Assembly: GCA_009379845.1 (NCBI GenBank) | Contig: WHSZ01000013.1 | Span: 36,815-100,814 of the forward strand | DNA length: 64,000 nt | Direction of reading: 5' to 3' | Origin: Pseudonocardiaceae bacterium | GTDB lineage: Bacteria > Actinomycetota > Actinomycetes > Mycobacteriales > Pseudonocardiaceae | Part shown: one piece after another, positions 1 through 7,548 of the stretch | How positions within the stretch are numbered: the first letter of the stretch is position 1 | Layout of the letters: each line of letters begins with the position of its first letter | Notes under the pieces: model-generated | What the model was told of the DNA's origin: nothing | Seen by the model: the letters and a program-made list of their open reading frames with translations, nothing else | Databases searched by the model: none | Position numbers and translations under genes: made by a program

Positions 1-50
1 AGTTTCACCGACGGAAACTCGTCGGTGTCGGTGTCATCCGCGTTCGACAT
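1..50 (-). CDS. Start of a gene running off the left edge
   Basis: An ATG at 50-48 opens an uninterrupted minus-strand frame that leaves the window after 16 codons. The visible residues begin MSNADDTDTDEF, an acidic Asp/Thr-rich N-terminus. Too little is visible to name a family. It is called mainly because no other frame explains this end and because a perfect palindrome (291-308) lies upstream of it. Confidence 0.35.
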   Translation of the reverse strand, partial: MSNADDTDTDEFPSVK

Positions 51-391
51 GTGTGGACCCCACTGAAAACCTGGCAATGACTACGCGCCCAAAGACTATG
101 TCCCGGCCGCCGGTCAGTCTAAGCGACCCACCAGGTCTGTCTCCTAGCGACGGTCACAAACCGCGCACCATCACGGGCCGGCGGTTTCGCACGGTAGGTG
201 CCAGCCGCGGCGTCACCGGCAGCGATAACCCGGATCGCGGAGAGTTCGTCACTCGGTGGAGTGACCGTCAGCGGAAAACCTCGCGCGACAACGAGTACAC
301 GTACTCGTCAAGATTCGCCCCGTCGCCTCCAGACCGTCCATTTCGGGAAATCGCACGTTCATCCGCGGTCACGTCCGGTGTGGCCGTGGTG
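51..391. other. Intergenic stretch without a recognised gene
   Basis: No frame here has a convincing product. Open frames on the plus strand read as low-complexity Arg/Pro-rich shadow translation. The one notable element is the palindrome at 291-308. The stretch most likely holds the promoter of the left-edge gene and the 3' end of the gene at 392-970. Confidence 0.5.
291..308. promoter_or_regulatory. Perfect palindrome, candidate operator
   Basis: ACGAGTAC, a 2-nt spacer (AC) and GTACTCGT form an 18-bp perfect dyad. It lies upstream of the minus-strand gene that starts at position 50. The size and symmetry fit a dimeric regulator site, but the regulator is unknown. Confidence 0.4.
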
Positions 392-970
392 CTAGCTCGC
401 CAGGTCGGCGACGGCCGCGACGGTCCAGTACACCGGTTCCGGCGCGCGGTCGGCGGGAAGCGCCTCGATCCAGTCCAGCACGGCGATGGCCTGCTGGTGC
501 GTGTCGTGCAGGCCGCAGTCGTTCGGCCGGATGTCCAGCGCTTCCGCGACGTCGCCCTCGTAGCCGTGGCACAGCCAGGAGTGCAGGCTGGAAAGCGCGT
601 ACTCCACGCCGATCACCTCGAACCCGCGAAGCCGCGCCTCCGCCGGCATCGGTGTGCCGCTTGCCAGTAATTCCAGGCATTCCGGGCGCTCGCCGTCCGG
701 CAGCTCGCCACCATTGGCCCCGGCGAAGTCGGCGGTGACCTCCGCGATGAACTCGATCACGTCGTCCGGATGGAACCCGACCGCGAGCAGCGGACCATCG
801 CCGACCCGGCCGGTGTGCCAGGCGAGGAACTCGGGCCCGTGATCACCGCCGGTCAAACACTCGCTCACGGTAATCAGCTGTTCCGGAAGGATCTCGGCAT
901 CTTGCCAGTCTTGACGGGCGGCGCGTGGCGCGGTGACGTAGCCGCCTAGCAGGAGCCGGTGTTCGTTCAC
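392..970 (-). CDS. Hypothetical acidic protein (192 aa)
   Basis: A 192-residue protein with normal codon bias and no signal peptide or membrane segment. It is acidic and rich in Trp and His in its C-terminal half, where one stretch reads LHSWLCHGYEGDVAEAL. I do not recognise a family. The start is GTG at 970; there is no clear Shine-Dalgarno, but GATACT lies a few bases upstream, so it could be leaderless. It stands alone between the left-edge gene and ogt. It is probably a genuine soluble cytoplasmic protein on grounds of length, coding bias and lack of a better frame. Confidence 0.6.
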   Translation of the reverse strand: MNEHRLLLGGYVTAPRAARQDWQDAEILPEQLITVSECLTGGDHGPEFLAWHTGRVGDGPLLAVGFHPDDVIEFIAEVTADFAGANGGELPDGERPECLELLASGTPMPAEARLRGFEVIGVEYALSSLHSWLCHGYEGDVAEALDIRPNDCGLHDTHQQAIAVLDWIEALPADRAPEPVYWTVAAVADLAS

Positions 971-1032
971 CGGGCAAGTATCGGTGCGCGGTACGGACGC
1001 ACGGAACCGTTCCGAGGGAGAAAGTGCGGACG

Positions 1033-1512
1033 CTAGCCCGCGTTGATCGGAAACAGGGTGGGTGGGAGCACGCCTTCATGGGTCAGCAGCCATCGTTTCG
1101 TCTCGAGGCCGCCGCCGAACCCGCCGAGCTGGCCACCGCTGGCGACCACCCGGTGGCAGGGCACCACGATCGGGATCGGGTTCGTGGCCATCGCGATGCC
1201 GACCGCACGCGAGGCATCCGGATGGCCGACCAGCGCGGCCAGTTCCCCGTAGGTCGCGGTATGCCCGAAACCGACCTCGTCGAACAACGCCCGCAGCACC
1301 TGCCGATGGAACGGGGACATACTCGACCAGTCGAGCGGCAGCTCGAAGACCCGGCGCCGGCCGGCGAAATACTCCTCGAGCTGGCGCCGAACCTCGGCGA
1401 GCGCCTCGGGCGGCCCGTCCGGCTCGCGGTCGTCCCCACCGAACGCCACCCCGGCCAGGCCGTCCTCGGTCGCGGCCACCACGAGTGGCCCGATCGGCGT
1501 CTGTACCCGCAT
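1033..1512 (-). CDS. ogt: Methylated-DNA--protein-cysteine methyltransferase
   Basis: This protein repairs O6-alkylguanine by transferring the alkyl group irreversibly to its own cysteine. The active-site motif IPIVVPCHRV is present, with the acceptor at Cys119. The DNA-binding helix-turn-helix region (residues about 65-110, including SPFHRQVLRAL and TYGELA) precedes it, in the usual Ogt/MGMT order. The 159-residue length fits the family. I chose the ATG at 1512 because homology starts at MRVQTPIGPL; the frame is open a further 54 codons upstream, but that part is not conserved-looking. No Ada regulatory domain is present. Confidence 0.9.
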   Translation of the reverse strand: MRVQTPIGPLVVAATEDGLAGVAFGGDDREPDGPPEALAEVRRQLEEYFAGRRRVFELPLDWSSMSPFHRQVLRALFDEVGFGHTATYGELAALVGHPDASRAVGIAMATNPIPIVVPCHRVVASGGQLGGFGGGLETKRWLLTHEGVLPPTLFPINAG

Positions 1513-1609
1513 AGCATTATTCTCGCCGAGACCACCGACATTTCGCCGCTCCCGCGCCGCGATACGCCCCGCTCCACATCGCGCGAGTGGGCGCGTATGT
1601 GGGTGACCC

Positions 1610-1641
1610 ATTACCGCGGTTAGCCCGCTAAACGCGGTAAT
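1610..1641. repeat. Intergenic hairpin A upstream of ogt
   Basis: ATTACCGCG...CGCGGTAAT form 15-nt arms with one internal mismatch and a 2-nt loop. It is the first of three hairpins packed into the gap between the proline racemase gene and ogt, both on the minus strand. It could act as a terminator for the upstream gene, although no clear U-tract follows. Confidence 0.6.
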
Positions 1642-1654
1642 GCGGCGTGCTCGA

Positions 1655-1684
1655 CTACCGCAATATGCATCCATATTGCGGTAG
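1655..1684. repeat. Intergenic hairpin B (CCGCAATATG family)
   Basis: Perfect 13-bp arms CTACCGCAATATG and CATATTGCGGTAG flank the loop CATC. Eighteen of the same bases recur at 61924-61941, between purK and purE, so this is a dispersed element rather than a one-off terminator. Confidence 0.7.
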
Positions 1685-1747
1685 CGGGGTCATGCTGCTC
1701 ACCGGCGCCTCCGCCGGTGCCCTATCCGGACTGGTCGGCGCGCGCGG

Positions 1748-1783
1748 GCTCGTTATCCCAATATGGAGGCAAATTGGGATAAC
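1748..1783. repeat. Intergenic hairpin C
   Basis: TCGTTATCCCAAT (1748-1760) and ATTGGGATAACGA (1771-1783) form perfect 13-bp arms around a 10-nt loop, just downstream of the proline racemase stop. Read on the minus strand, its centre (CCAATTTGCCTCCATATTGG) closely matches 50466-50487, linking it to the same hairpin family. Confidence 0.65.
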
Positions 1784-1786
1784 GAC

Positions 1787-2812
1787 CTAGAGGAGGAATC
1801 CGGTGCCGAGCTCGTCTCGCGGATGAACCAGCAGGGTATTGTACCCGGTCCGGAACGCGGTGCCCTCGATTTCCGGGACCACGGCCGGGTGACCGTGAAC
1901 CGTGGTGTTCCCTGCGATCCGGCCGAGGAACGTGGTGTTCACGATGCCGTGGTTGACGAACTCGCCAGCCGCGTCCAGCTCGTCCCGCGAGGACAGTGCG
2001 GCCAGCCGTGCCGACGTGCCGCTGCCGCACGGGGACCGGTCCACCTGCCCGTTCGCGAATACGGCCACGTTGCGCTCCTCGATCCGGCCGCGCCGGGATG
2101 CCAACCGCTCGTAGCAGATGACGCCGTACAACCCGGCGATGCGCGGATCGTCCGGGTCGGCAAGCTCGTGCCGCGCCGTCACCTCGGCCTTCAGTTCGGC
2201 GGCAAGCGCGGTCAACGCGGGCAGCTGGTTCGGCGCGACCCGCATGCCAAGGTTTCCCACGTCCACGATCGCGTAGAACGCGCCGCCGTAAGCGATGTCG
2301 GCCCGCACCGTTCCACGCCCGGTCGGCAGCGGGACATCCAACGCCCAGGTGTACGACGCGACGTTCGTGCAGGACACCGAGGGATAGTCGCCCGAGTCCC
2401 GGATGCGGCAGGCGATCCGCCCGGACGGCACGTCCAGCGTGATGGTGTTGCCGGCGCGCGGCGTGACGTACCCGGTCTCGTAGGCCCAGGTGGCCGCCGC
2501 GATGCTGCCGTGCCCGCACGCCGTGCTGAACCCCTCACGGTGGAAGAACACCGTGCCGAAATCGGCGCCGTCGTCGTCGGGCTCGGTGACGAAGCAGCCG
2601 TACATCCCGGCGTGCCCGCGCGGCTCGTGAGTGAGCAGCACGCGGGTGTCGTCCAGCCTGCGGATCGCGTCGTCCCGCTTGTCCAGGATCGTCGTGCCCC
2701 TCGGTGCGCGCACCCCGCCGAGAACGATGCGAAACGGCTCGCCGCCGGTGTGGTAGTCCACGGTGCTGATCGCCCCGGGCGTGTTGATCACCGCGGCAGT
2801 ATCGCCGGTCAT
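1787..2812 (-). CDS. Proline racemase / hydroxyproline epimerase family protein
   Basis: This PLP-independent enzyme family interconverts proline or 4-hydroxyproline enantiomers with a pair of cysteines acting as acid and base. Both cysteines are present: Cys99 in FSTACGHGS and Cys262 in DRSPCGSGTSA. A Thr at the first position would indicate a trans-3-hydroxyproline dehydratase, so this is a racemase/epimerase. At 341 residues it has the usual length. I chose the ATG at 2812 because the conserved DYHTGGEPFRIV begins shortly after; the frame stays open to 3091 without similarity. No oxidase or dehydratase partner is adjacent, so racemase versus epimerase cannot be settled. Confidence 0.85.
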   Translation of the reverse strand: MTGDTAAVINTPGAISTVDYHTGGEPFRIVLGGVRAPRGTTILDKRDDAIRRLDDTRVLLTHEPRGHAGMYGCFVTEPDDDGADFGTVFFHREGFSTACGHGSIAAATWAYETGYVTPRAGNTITLDVPSGRIACRIRDSGDYPSVSCTNVASYTWALDVPLPTGRGTVRADIAYGGAFYAIVDVGNLGMRVAPNQLPALTALAAELKAEVTARHELADPDDPRIAGLYGVICYERLASRRGRIEERNVAVFANGQVDRSPCGSGTSARLAALSSRDELDAAGEFVNHGIVNTTFLGRIAGNTTVHGHPAVVPEIEGTAFRTGYNTLLVHPRDELGTGFLL

Positions 2813-2918
2813 GGCGATCGCCTCAATGACTTTTCCCGCGACTTTTCCCGCGCGAGTGTGGAGCGGACTATCGGTGGGCAAGCAGTTGTGGGACGCAACG
2901 TTCGAGCAGGGAGTCGGG

Positions 2919-4172
2919 ATGGCCGATACGGGCACCGCTCGGCCACGCACCGCCAGACTCGTGGTGATCCTCGGCGGCCTGGTCGCATTCGGCCCGCTGT
3001 CCATCGACATGTACCTGCCGGCGCTCCCGCAGATCGCCGGGGACCTGGGTAGCGGCCCTTCCCAGATACAGCTCACGCTGACCGCCTGCACGATCGGCCT
3101 CGCGCTCGGTCAGATGATCGCCGGCCCGCTTTCCGACACGCTCGGCAGGCGGCGCCCGCTGCTGGTCGGCATCGCGGCGTACACGCTGACCTCGCTGCTG
3201 TGCGCGCTCGCGCCGTCCGCGCAGGCGTTGATCGGGCTACGGGTGCTGCAGGGGCTCGGCGGTGCCGCCGGCATCGTCATCGCCAGGGCGGTAGTACGAG
3301 ATCTCTACTCCGGTGCGGCGATGGCCCGGTTCTTCTCGCTGCTCATGCTGGCCACCGGCACGGCACCGGTATTCGCTCCAGTGCTCGGTGGGCAGGTGCT
3401 GCGGCTGATGTCGTGGCGCGGCCTGTTCGTGATCCTGGGCGTGATCGGATTGCTGTTGCTGCTCGCGGCCGCGTTCGGACTGCGCGAGACGTTGCCGGCG
3501 GAGAACCGGCGTCCTGGCAGCTTGCTTGCCACGTTGCGGGTGTTCGGCAGCTTGCTTGCCGATCGCTCGTTCGTCGGTTACGCGCTGTCCGGGGCGTTGG
3601 CGTTCGCCACGATGTTCGCCTATATCTCCGGCTCGTCGTTCGTGCTGCAGGACGTGTTCGGCATGTCGCCGCAGGCGTTCAGCCTGGTGTTCGGGGCGAA
3701 CTCGCTCGGCATCGTGCTGGTGGGCCAGCTCAACGGCTGGCTGGTCGGCAGGGCGGAGCCACGCCGGCTGCTGGTGATCGGGTTGAGCGTGATCGTCTTC
3801 GGCACGGCGTCGTTGCTGCTCGCGGTACTGACCGGTGTCGGGCTGGCCGGTGTGTTGCCGGCGCTGTTCGTGGTGGTGTCCAGTATCGGGATGGTGTTCC
3901 CGAATACCACCGCGCTGGCCCTTGCCGGGCGCCAAGAAGTCGCCGGCAGTGCCTCGGCGCTGCTGGGCGTGCTGCAGTTTCTGATCGGCGGGCTGATCGC
4001 GCCGATCGTCGGCACGGCTGGCGGCGGCACCGCGGTTCCGATGGCCGTGCTGATGACCGCACTCGGGGCGGCCGCGATGCTGGTGTTTCTCACCCTCGCG
4101 CGCGGCGGCAGCGGCGCAGCCGCTTCGAAGGAGGAGGTGGGTGCGTCCGATGCCGCCGGGCCGCAGACCTAG
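2919..4172 (+). CDS. Bcr/CflA-type MFS drug exporter
   Basis: A 12-helix major facilitator of 417 residues. The opening helix carries FGPLSIDMYLPALPQIA, which is characteristic of the Bcr/CflA (DHA1) drug:H+ antiporters, and the loop 2-3 motif GPLSDTLGRRRPLL follows. Substrates in the family include bicyclomycin, chloramphenicol and sulfonamides; none can be inferred here. The ATG at 2919 is preceded by AGGGAG; the frame is open 52 codons upstream but overlaps the divergent racemase gene. Transcription converges on the mini-gene cluster, with a shared hairpin at 4169-4193. Confidence 0.88.
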   Translation: MADTGTARPRTARLVVILGGLVAFGPLSIDMYLPALPQIAGDLGSGPSQIQLTLTACTIGLALGQMIAGPLSDTLGRRRPLLVGIAAYTLTSLLCALAPSAQALIGLRVLQGLGGAAGIVIARAVVRDLYSGAAMARFFSLLMLATGTAPVFAPVLGGQVLRLMSWRGLFVILGVIGLLLLLAAAFGLRETLPAENRRPGSLLATLRVFGSLLADRSFVGYALSGALAFATMFAYISGSSFVLQDVFGMSPQAFSLVFGANSLGIVLVGQLNGWLVGRAEPRRLLVIGLSVIVFGTASLLLAVLTGVGLAGVLPALFVVVSSIGMVFPNTTALALAGRQEVAGSASALLGVLQFLIGGLIAPIVGTAGGGTAVPMAVLMTALGAAAMLVFLTLARGGSGAAASKEEVGASDAAGPQT

Positions 4173-4193
4173 TGTCCTGACCCAGGACACTAG
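4169..4193. terminator. Bidirectional hairpin between convergent genes
   Basis: CTAGTGTCCT and AGGACACTAG are perfect 10-bp arms with a 5-nt loop. The left arm overlaps the exporter stop codon, and the right arm ends one base before the stop codon of the minus-strand mini-gene. There is no U-tract, as is common for actinobacterial terminator hairpins. Confidence 0.7.
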
Positions 4194-4194
4194 A

Positions 4195-4338
4195 TCACTC
4201 GCCACCGATGTGCTGTCGGAGGCGATCCAACACCGGGGGTGCTTTGGCCAGGAAGGCGGCCAGTATGTCGTCATCGATCGAGCCGACGACCCGATCGCCG
4301 CGCAGTACGTCGAAGTACCCATCGGGTGTGCGTTGCAT
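4195..4338 (-). CDS. Small protein, last gene of an XRE-satellite operon (47 aa)
   Basis: A 47-residue protein beginning MQRTPDGYFDVLRGDRVVGS and ending in a charged helix (LDRLRQHIGGE). It starts five bases after the start of the preceding gene's stop codon (TGACCATG), so translation is probably coupled. Small proteins of this kind commonly accompany XRE/DUF397 regulators in Pseudonocardiaceae. Function unknown. An in-frame GTG at 4344 is an alternative start. Confidence 0.6.
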   Translation of the reverse strand: MQRTPDGYFDVLRGDRVVGSIDDDILAAFLAKAPPVLDRLRQHIGGE

Positions 4339-4340
4339 GG

Positions 4341-4691
4341 TCACTGGCTCTTCTTGAAGCAGACGGGCGAGTGCCAGCACGGCGCACAGATGATCGGGGT
4401 CAGAATGATTGCCTCCAGTGTCGAGCGTGCCTCGCGGGCAGCGAGCCCGTTCGGCGGGGTGGCCGGCAACGACTGATGGGGCACCGGTGCGAACCGCAGG
4501 CATGACTCGCACGGCATGCCCCTTATCTGGTCGAGCAGCTCCAGTTCCCCCGGCTTGAAGTGGACACCGCAATAGGCAGTCAACCGGTCGGGCAGCTCCA
4601 CGCCATCAGGGTACGGGACCAGGTGAACGACCCGCTGCCGCTGCCCAACCACGCCAGGAAGCGGCCGCACCAGAAATACCGGCACCGTCAT
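4341..4691 (-). CDS. Small Cys-containing protein of the XRE-satellite operon (116 aa)
   Basis: The N-terminal 70 residues (MTVPVFLVRPLPG, then YCGVHF and MPCESCL) resemble small proteins found beside XRE regulators in Pseudonocardiaceae. Cys41, Cys61 and Cys64 could bind zinc. The ATG at 4691 shares its A with the stop codon of the upstream gene (TGATG), which marks coupling. The C-terminal 45 residues are less ordered and end in a Cys-rich segment. Cytoplasmic; function unknown. Confidence 0.65.
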   Translation of the reverse strand: MTVPVFLVRPLPGVVGQRQRVVHLVPYPDGVELPDRLTAYCGVHFKPGELELLDQIRGMPCESCLRFAPVPHQSLPATPPNGLAAREARSTLEAIILTPIICAPCWHSPVCFKKSQ

Positions 4692-5020
4692 CAGGCCCCG
4701 CTCGACGAGTGCAGACGACCGAGAAGGCGCCGGAGCAGGCCTGGTCTGTCGCGCGTCGTCCCCGCCGGGTCGCCAACGCCGCGCCCGGTCGCGCGTGCGC
4801 GCAAGTCGTTGCGGCAGTAGGGACACCGGGGCGCCGGTGGCGACAGCGCTGAGCCAATCGTGACCAGGTCGCCGCAGACCGCCTCGTAACAGCCGGTGGG
4901 CCGGTGCGCACCGTGGGTGAACTCCTCATCGGTCACCGCGTGGTCGCGCCCGTCCACCACACACCGATGCCAGGTGACGTACAGACCGTGCGCCGGTACC
5001 TGCCGCTGTCCGGTGCCCAC
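4691..5020 (-). CDS. Zinc-ribbon-like small protein, first gene of the mini-operon (109 aa)
   Basis: The central segment WHRCVVDGRDHAVTDEEF, followed by GCYEAVCG and the CPYC knuckle, suggests a small zinc-binding domain with a histidine-rich centre. The start is GTG at 5020 after GGCACGAGG. It overlaps the next gene by one base. The three genes 5020 to 4195 form a tight operon in the same orientation as the XRE gene upstream. Function unknown; its job is probably linked to that of the XRE regulator. Confidence 0.65.
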   Translation of the reverse strand: MGTGQRQVPAHGLYVTWHRCVVDGRDHAVTDEEFTHGAHRPTGCYEAVCGDLVTIGSALSPPAPRCPYCRNDLRARATGRGVGDPAGTTRDRPGLLRRLLGRLHSSSGA

Positions 5021-5178
5021 CTCGTGCCTCCCAAGTCGATGTCCGGCGACGCAGAAGCGGAACGGAGGATGCGCCGCCGGACAGGCGTTTGACCAGCCCT
5101 TGGCGAGGCTATGTCAACCGTTCACGCCAGAGGACGCTAAGCACCTGTGATGGGACTATCCAGAAATATTCTTGAATC

Positions 5179-5210
5179 TTCTCGAAAGAGATTTTCCCGT
5201 AAGGCGGGAA
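5179..5210. promoter_or_regulatory. Candidate operator half-site and hairpin between XRE gene and mini-operon
   Basis: TTCTCGAAA at 5179-5187 is identical to nine bases of the dyad at 6577-6595, upstream of the other end of this cluster. Just beside it, TTCCCG and CGGGAA (5194-5210, 5-nt loop) form a small hairpin directly after the XRE stop codon. Together they suggest a weak terminator plus an operator for the mini-operon. Confidence 0.4.
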
Positions 5211-5214
5211 GAAA

Positions 5215-6097
5215 CTACGAGCCAGTTTCCGGCGCTTCGGGTGAGAGATCGTCAAGCACCCGGCTGAGGATCGAACGGGCTGCCCGGCCGTAAGTGGCTA
5301 CAGTGGCAAGGGCGTCGAACACCTTGCTATACAGCTCAATCTCCTGCGGCTGCGTCAGATTGAGCTCAGCCGAATAGGTTTCAATTGTCACCCGTTGCCG
5401 GTCGCGTAACCAGAAGCCATGCCACGGGCCGATGATGTACTCGGTTTCTTCGCTGATGACACCGAACTTGACGTTTGGCAAGGCTGAGAGCGACATCAGG
5501 CGGTCGAGCTGTGCCACCAACACCTCGAGGGAACACCGGCGATATCGCAAGGCTGCCTCGGTCAGCACGAAGTGGAAGCGCTTGTCACGGTGGTAGAGCA
5601 GTTCCTGCCGTTGCATCCGGGCATGTACTGCTTGGTCAAGGTCGTCGGGCGCCGCAAAGAGGGCAACCCCTTCGGCCAGGCGTGCTCGGGCGTAATCGGC
5701 CGTCTGAAGCGACCCGGGGATAGTGCTGGGCTCGAACACCTGGGAACAGGCGGGTCTTGACATCGAGCTCGCCCAGCTTGATCTGGTGCGGCCGTAGGCC
5801 AGGTTTCAGTTGCCGTTGCCACTCGGTGTGTTGCTGCTCAAGGTTGTGCAGGGCAGCCAGGAGCGCTTCCGCTTCATCCCCGCAGATACGAGCCCACCCA
5901 CGGATATCGTCATCGGTGGGGGTTTGACGGGCGGTTTCGAGCTTCGACACCTTGGAGGGCGGCCACCCCAGTGCCTCCGCCAACTGCACACCAGTCAATC
6001 CAGCTTGTTTGCGCAGCTCACGGAGGCGTCGCCCAAGTGCCAGCCTCGCTTCGTGGACTGCGGCGGCACCCGATGTTTTACCGGGCCGCAAACTCAT
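5215..6097 (-). pseudogene. XRE regulator with DUF5753 domain, split by a frameshift
   Basis: The N-terminal part (from ATG 6097) carries a classic XRE helix-turn-helix with LRELRKQAGLTGVQLAEAL and PPSKVSKLETARQTP. The second part, in another frame, carries the DUF5753 ligand or partner domain (VFEPSTIPGSLQTADYARA onwards). The two join properly if one base is removed from the GGG at 5742-5744, restoring TRLFQVFEPS. As written, the upstream frame runs on to 5636 without homology. The downstream frame could be translated separately. It is either a true frameshift or a sequencing error in a short homopolymer. The start overlaps the DUF6879 fragment by 20 bases. Confidence 0.8.
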
Positions 6098-6490
6098 CCC
6101 GTCGGGTCGCGTGGTGCCAGGCAACATCACGCCAGTAGTTATGCCGCACGATAACGGCCGCATCTTCGATGATCTCAGCACCGAGGAACCGGTCATCGTC
6201 ACTGAAGCGCATCTTGAGCAACAACTTCGAGTCGAACAACCAGAAATCGTCATTCGGCAGCCCGGCGGCTTCGGCCTGCTCGCGCCTGAGATAGCGGATA
6301 TCTTCGCCGGCCGCGTTGTTGTACTGCGCCACCATATGGCTGAAGCGGTTGTAGTCGCTCATCGGTGTGTCAACGACCCGTACCCGGCTGAACTGGCATC
6401 CCGCGGCTGTAGCGTCCCGCACCATCTGAAGCCAGCCCTGCATCCACTCCAGGTTATTCGGCTCACCTGCCAGGAATTTCCGGAGTGTCG
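6078..6490 (-). pseudogene. DUF6879 gene, 5' end deleted
   Basis: From LRKFLAGEPNNLEWMQGW onward the protein is a typical DUF6879 C-terminus, including SDYNRF and EDIRYLRREQAE and DDFWLFDS. The normal first 40 or so residues are missing. In their place the frame runs into unrelated sequence that is the out-of-phase end of another satellite gene (6567-6463). The junction lies near 6485-6495. An in-frame open stretch reaches 6635, but it has no domain similarity and no good start. It is probably non-functional, or at best a shortened protein. Confidence 0.7.
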
Positions 6491-6567
6491 GTGCGGTCGG
6501 TGGAGAACAGGGTTGGCGAGTCACCAGTGTTGGACTCCGGATCTTTGCCGAGGAAGCGGGTACGCAT
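6463..6567 (-). pseudogene. Truncated XRE-satellite gene (MRTRFLGKDPES family)
   Basis: A GAGAAAGGTG ribosome site precedes an ATG at 6567, and the first 25 codons read MRTRFLGKDPES...LFSTDR. That is the characteristic start of a roughly 70-residue protein seen next to XRE/DUF397 genes in actinomycetes. After residue 25 it runs out of phase into the DUF6879 gene and stops at 6463, giving 34 residues. A single deletion between the two genes explains both truncations. Confidence 0.65.
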
Positions 6568-6576
6568 GCGACACCT

Positions 6577-6595
6577 TTCTCGAAAATTGCGAGAA
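6577..6595. promoter_or_regulatory. Dyad upstream of the XRE cluster
   Basis: TTCTCG, seven bases, CGAGAA form a dyad immediately upstream of the ribosome site of the truncated satellite gene. The nine bases TTCTCGAAA recur at 5179. The location fits autoregulation by the XRE protein. Confidence 0.45.
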
Positions 6596-6669
6596 CATGC
6601 GTGGTCATCCTTCGGCCGCTGGCGATACCTGTCAACTCCGCGCCCTGGTTCGATCTGGGAATAACGCGT

Positions 6670-7425
6670 CTAGTGCGTGCCGGCGAGGAACTCGTCGAAC
6701 GTGATCTTGCCGACGGCCCGTTCCGGAGTCAGGTGACGGCCCTCGCGGTAACCGCGAGAAACCTTGCCAGGCAAGCGAATTCGCAGTACCGGACGCCGGC
6801 GGCCGGCGCTGCGCAGATACGCCCGCGCCAGCTCGTCGAGGCCGCGTACCTCCGGGCCACCCCAGTCCGGCACCCGCCAGGCCGGTTCACCGGTGCCCAG
6901 TTCGGCGAGCCGCGCGGCGACCTCGTCGGTGTGGATGGGCTGCACGCTGATCCCGGCCGGTATCAGCAGCACCGGCAGCCTCGCCTGCGCGCGGCAGAAC
7001 CGGGCCACCAGATCGTGGAACTGGGTGGTGCGCAGGATAGTCCACCTCAGCCCGGAGTTCTCGATCAACCGTTCCACCGCGAGCTTCGTCCGGTAGTAGC
7101 CGAGCGGCAGCCTGTCGATCCCGACGATGGAGATGTACACCAGATGCTCGACACCGGCCCGCTTCGCGGCCTCGATCAGGTTCCTGGCGGACTCGATGTC
7201 CCCACCGCGCAACGTGGTGGCGCAGTGGATGATCGTGTGCGCGCCTTCGACGGCCGTGTCGAGTCCGGCGCCGTCGCGGAGATCGACGGCCACCGGCGCG
7301 TACCCCTCGCCGGGCAGGGCGTGGCGGCTCAGCACGCGCACGTCGGAACCGGCGTCGAGAAGGTGCCGGACAACAAGACTTCCGAGCGTGCCGGTGCCAC
7401 CGGTCACCAAGATGGATCTTGCCAC
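6670..7425 (-). CDS. NmrA-like atypical short-chain dehydrogenase
   Basis: The Rossmann dinucleotide motif is at the N-terminus (ILVTGGTGTLGSLVV, residues 5-19). It is followed by VRVLSR, typical of the NADP(H) ribose-phosphate region, and an SDR a5-type YYRTKLAVERLI segment. At 251 residues it matches NmrA/SDR_a5 proteins, which act as NAD(P)H-dependent reductases or redox sensors. The start at 7425 is GTG-free ATG after a CGTGGCAAG-like region; no strong ribosome site is visible. Monocistronic; substrate unknown. Confidence 0.85.
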   Translation of the reverse strand: MARSILVTGGTGTLGSLVVRHLLDAGSDVRVLSRHALPGEGYAPVAVDLRDGAGLDTAVEGAHTIIHCATTLRGGDIESARNLIEAAKRAGVEHLVYISIVGIDRLPLGYYRTKLAVERLIENSGLRWTILRTTQFHDLVARFCRAQARLPVLLIPAGISVQPIHTDEVAARLAELGTGEPAWRVPDWGGPEVRGLDELARAYLRSAGRRRPVLRIRLPGKVSRGYREGRHLTPERAVGKITFDEFLAGTH

Positions 7426-7484
7426 GGTTCGCCCCCCGCAACGAAAGGTATTGTCTCCCAGACTTTAAACGCTGCGTCGACTGT

Positions 7485-7520
7485 GACATCCGCGCCGACA
7501 TCCGCGCCGACATCCGCGCC
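7485..7520. repeat. Three perfect 12-bp tandem repeats
   Basis: GACATCCGCGCC occurs three times head to tail, followed by a degenerate fourth copy (GACACCCGGCC). The repeats lie in the gap upstream of the NmrA-like gene and downstream of the stop of the 7549-7956 gene. They could vary in copy number by slippage. Confidence 0.85.
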
Positions 7521-7548
7521 GACACCCGGCCGCCCGAGCCGTTGAGCG

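Noticed and set aside
7485..7530. Short CRISPR-like array
   Set aside because: The units are contiguous 12-mers without spacers. They are simple tandem repeats and there are no cas genes.
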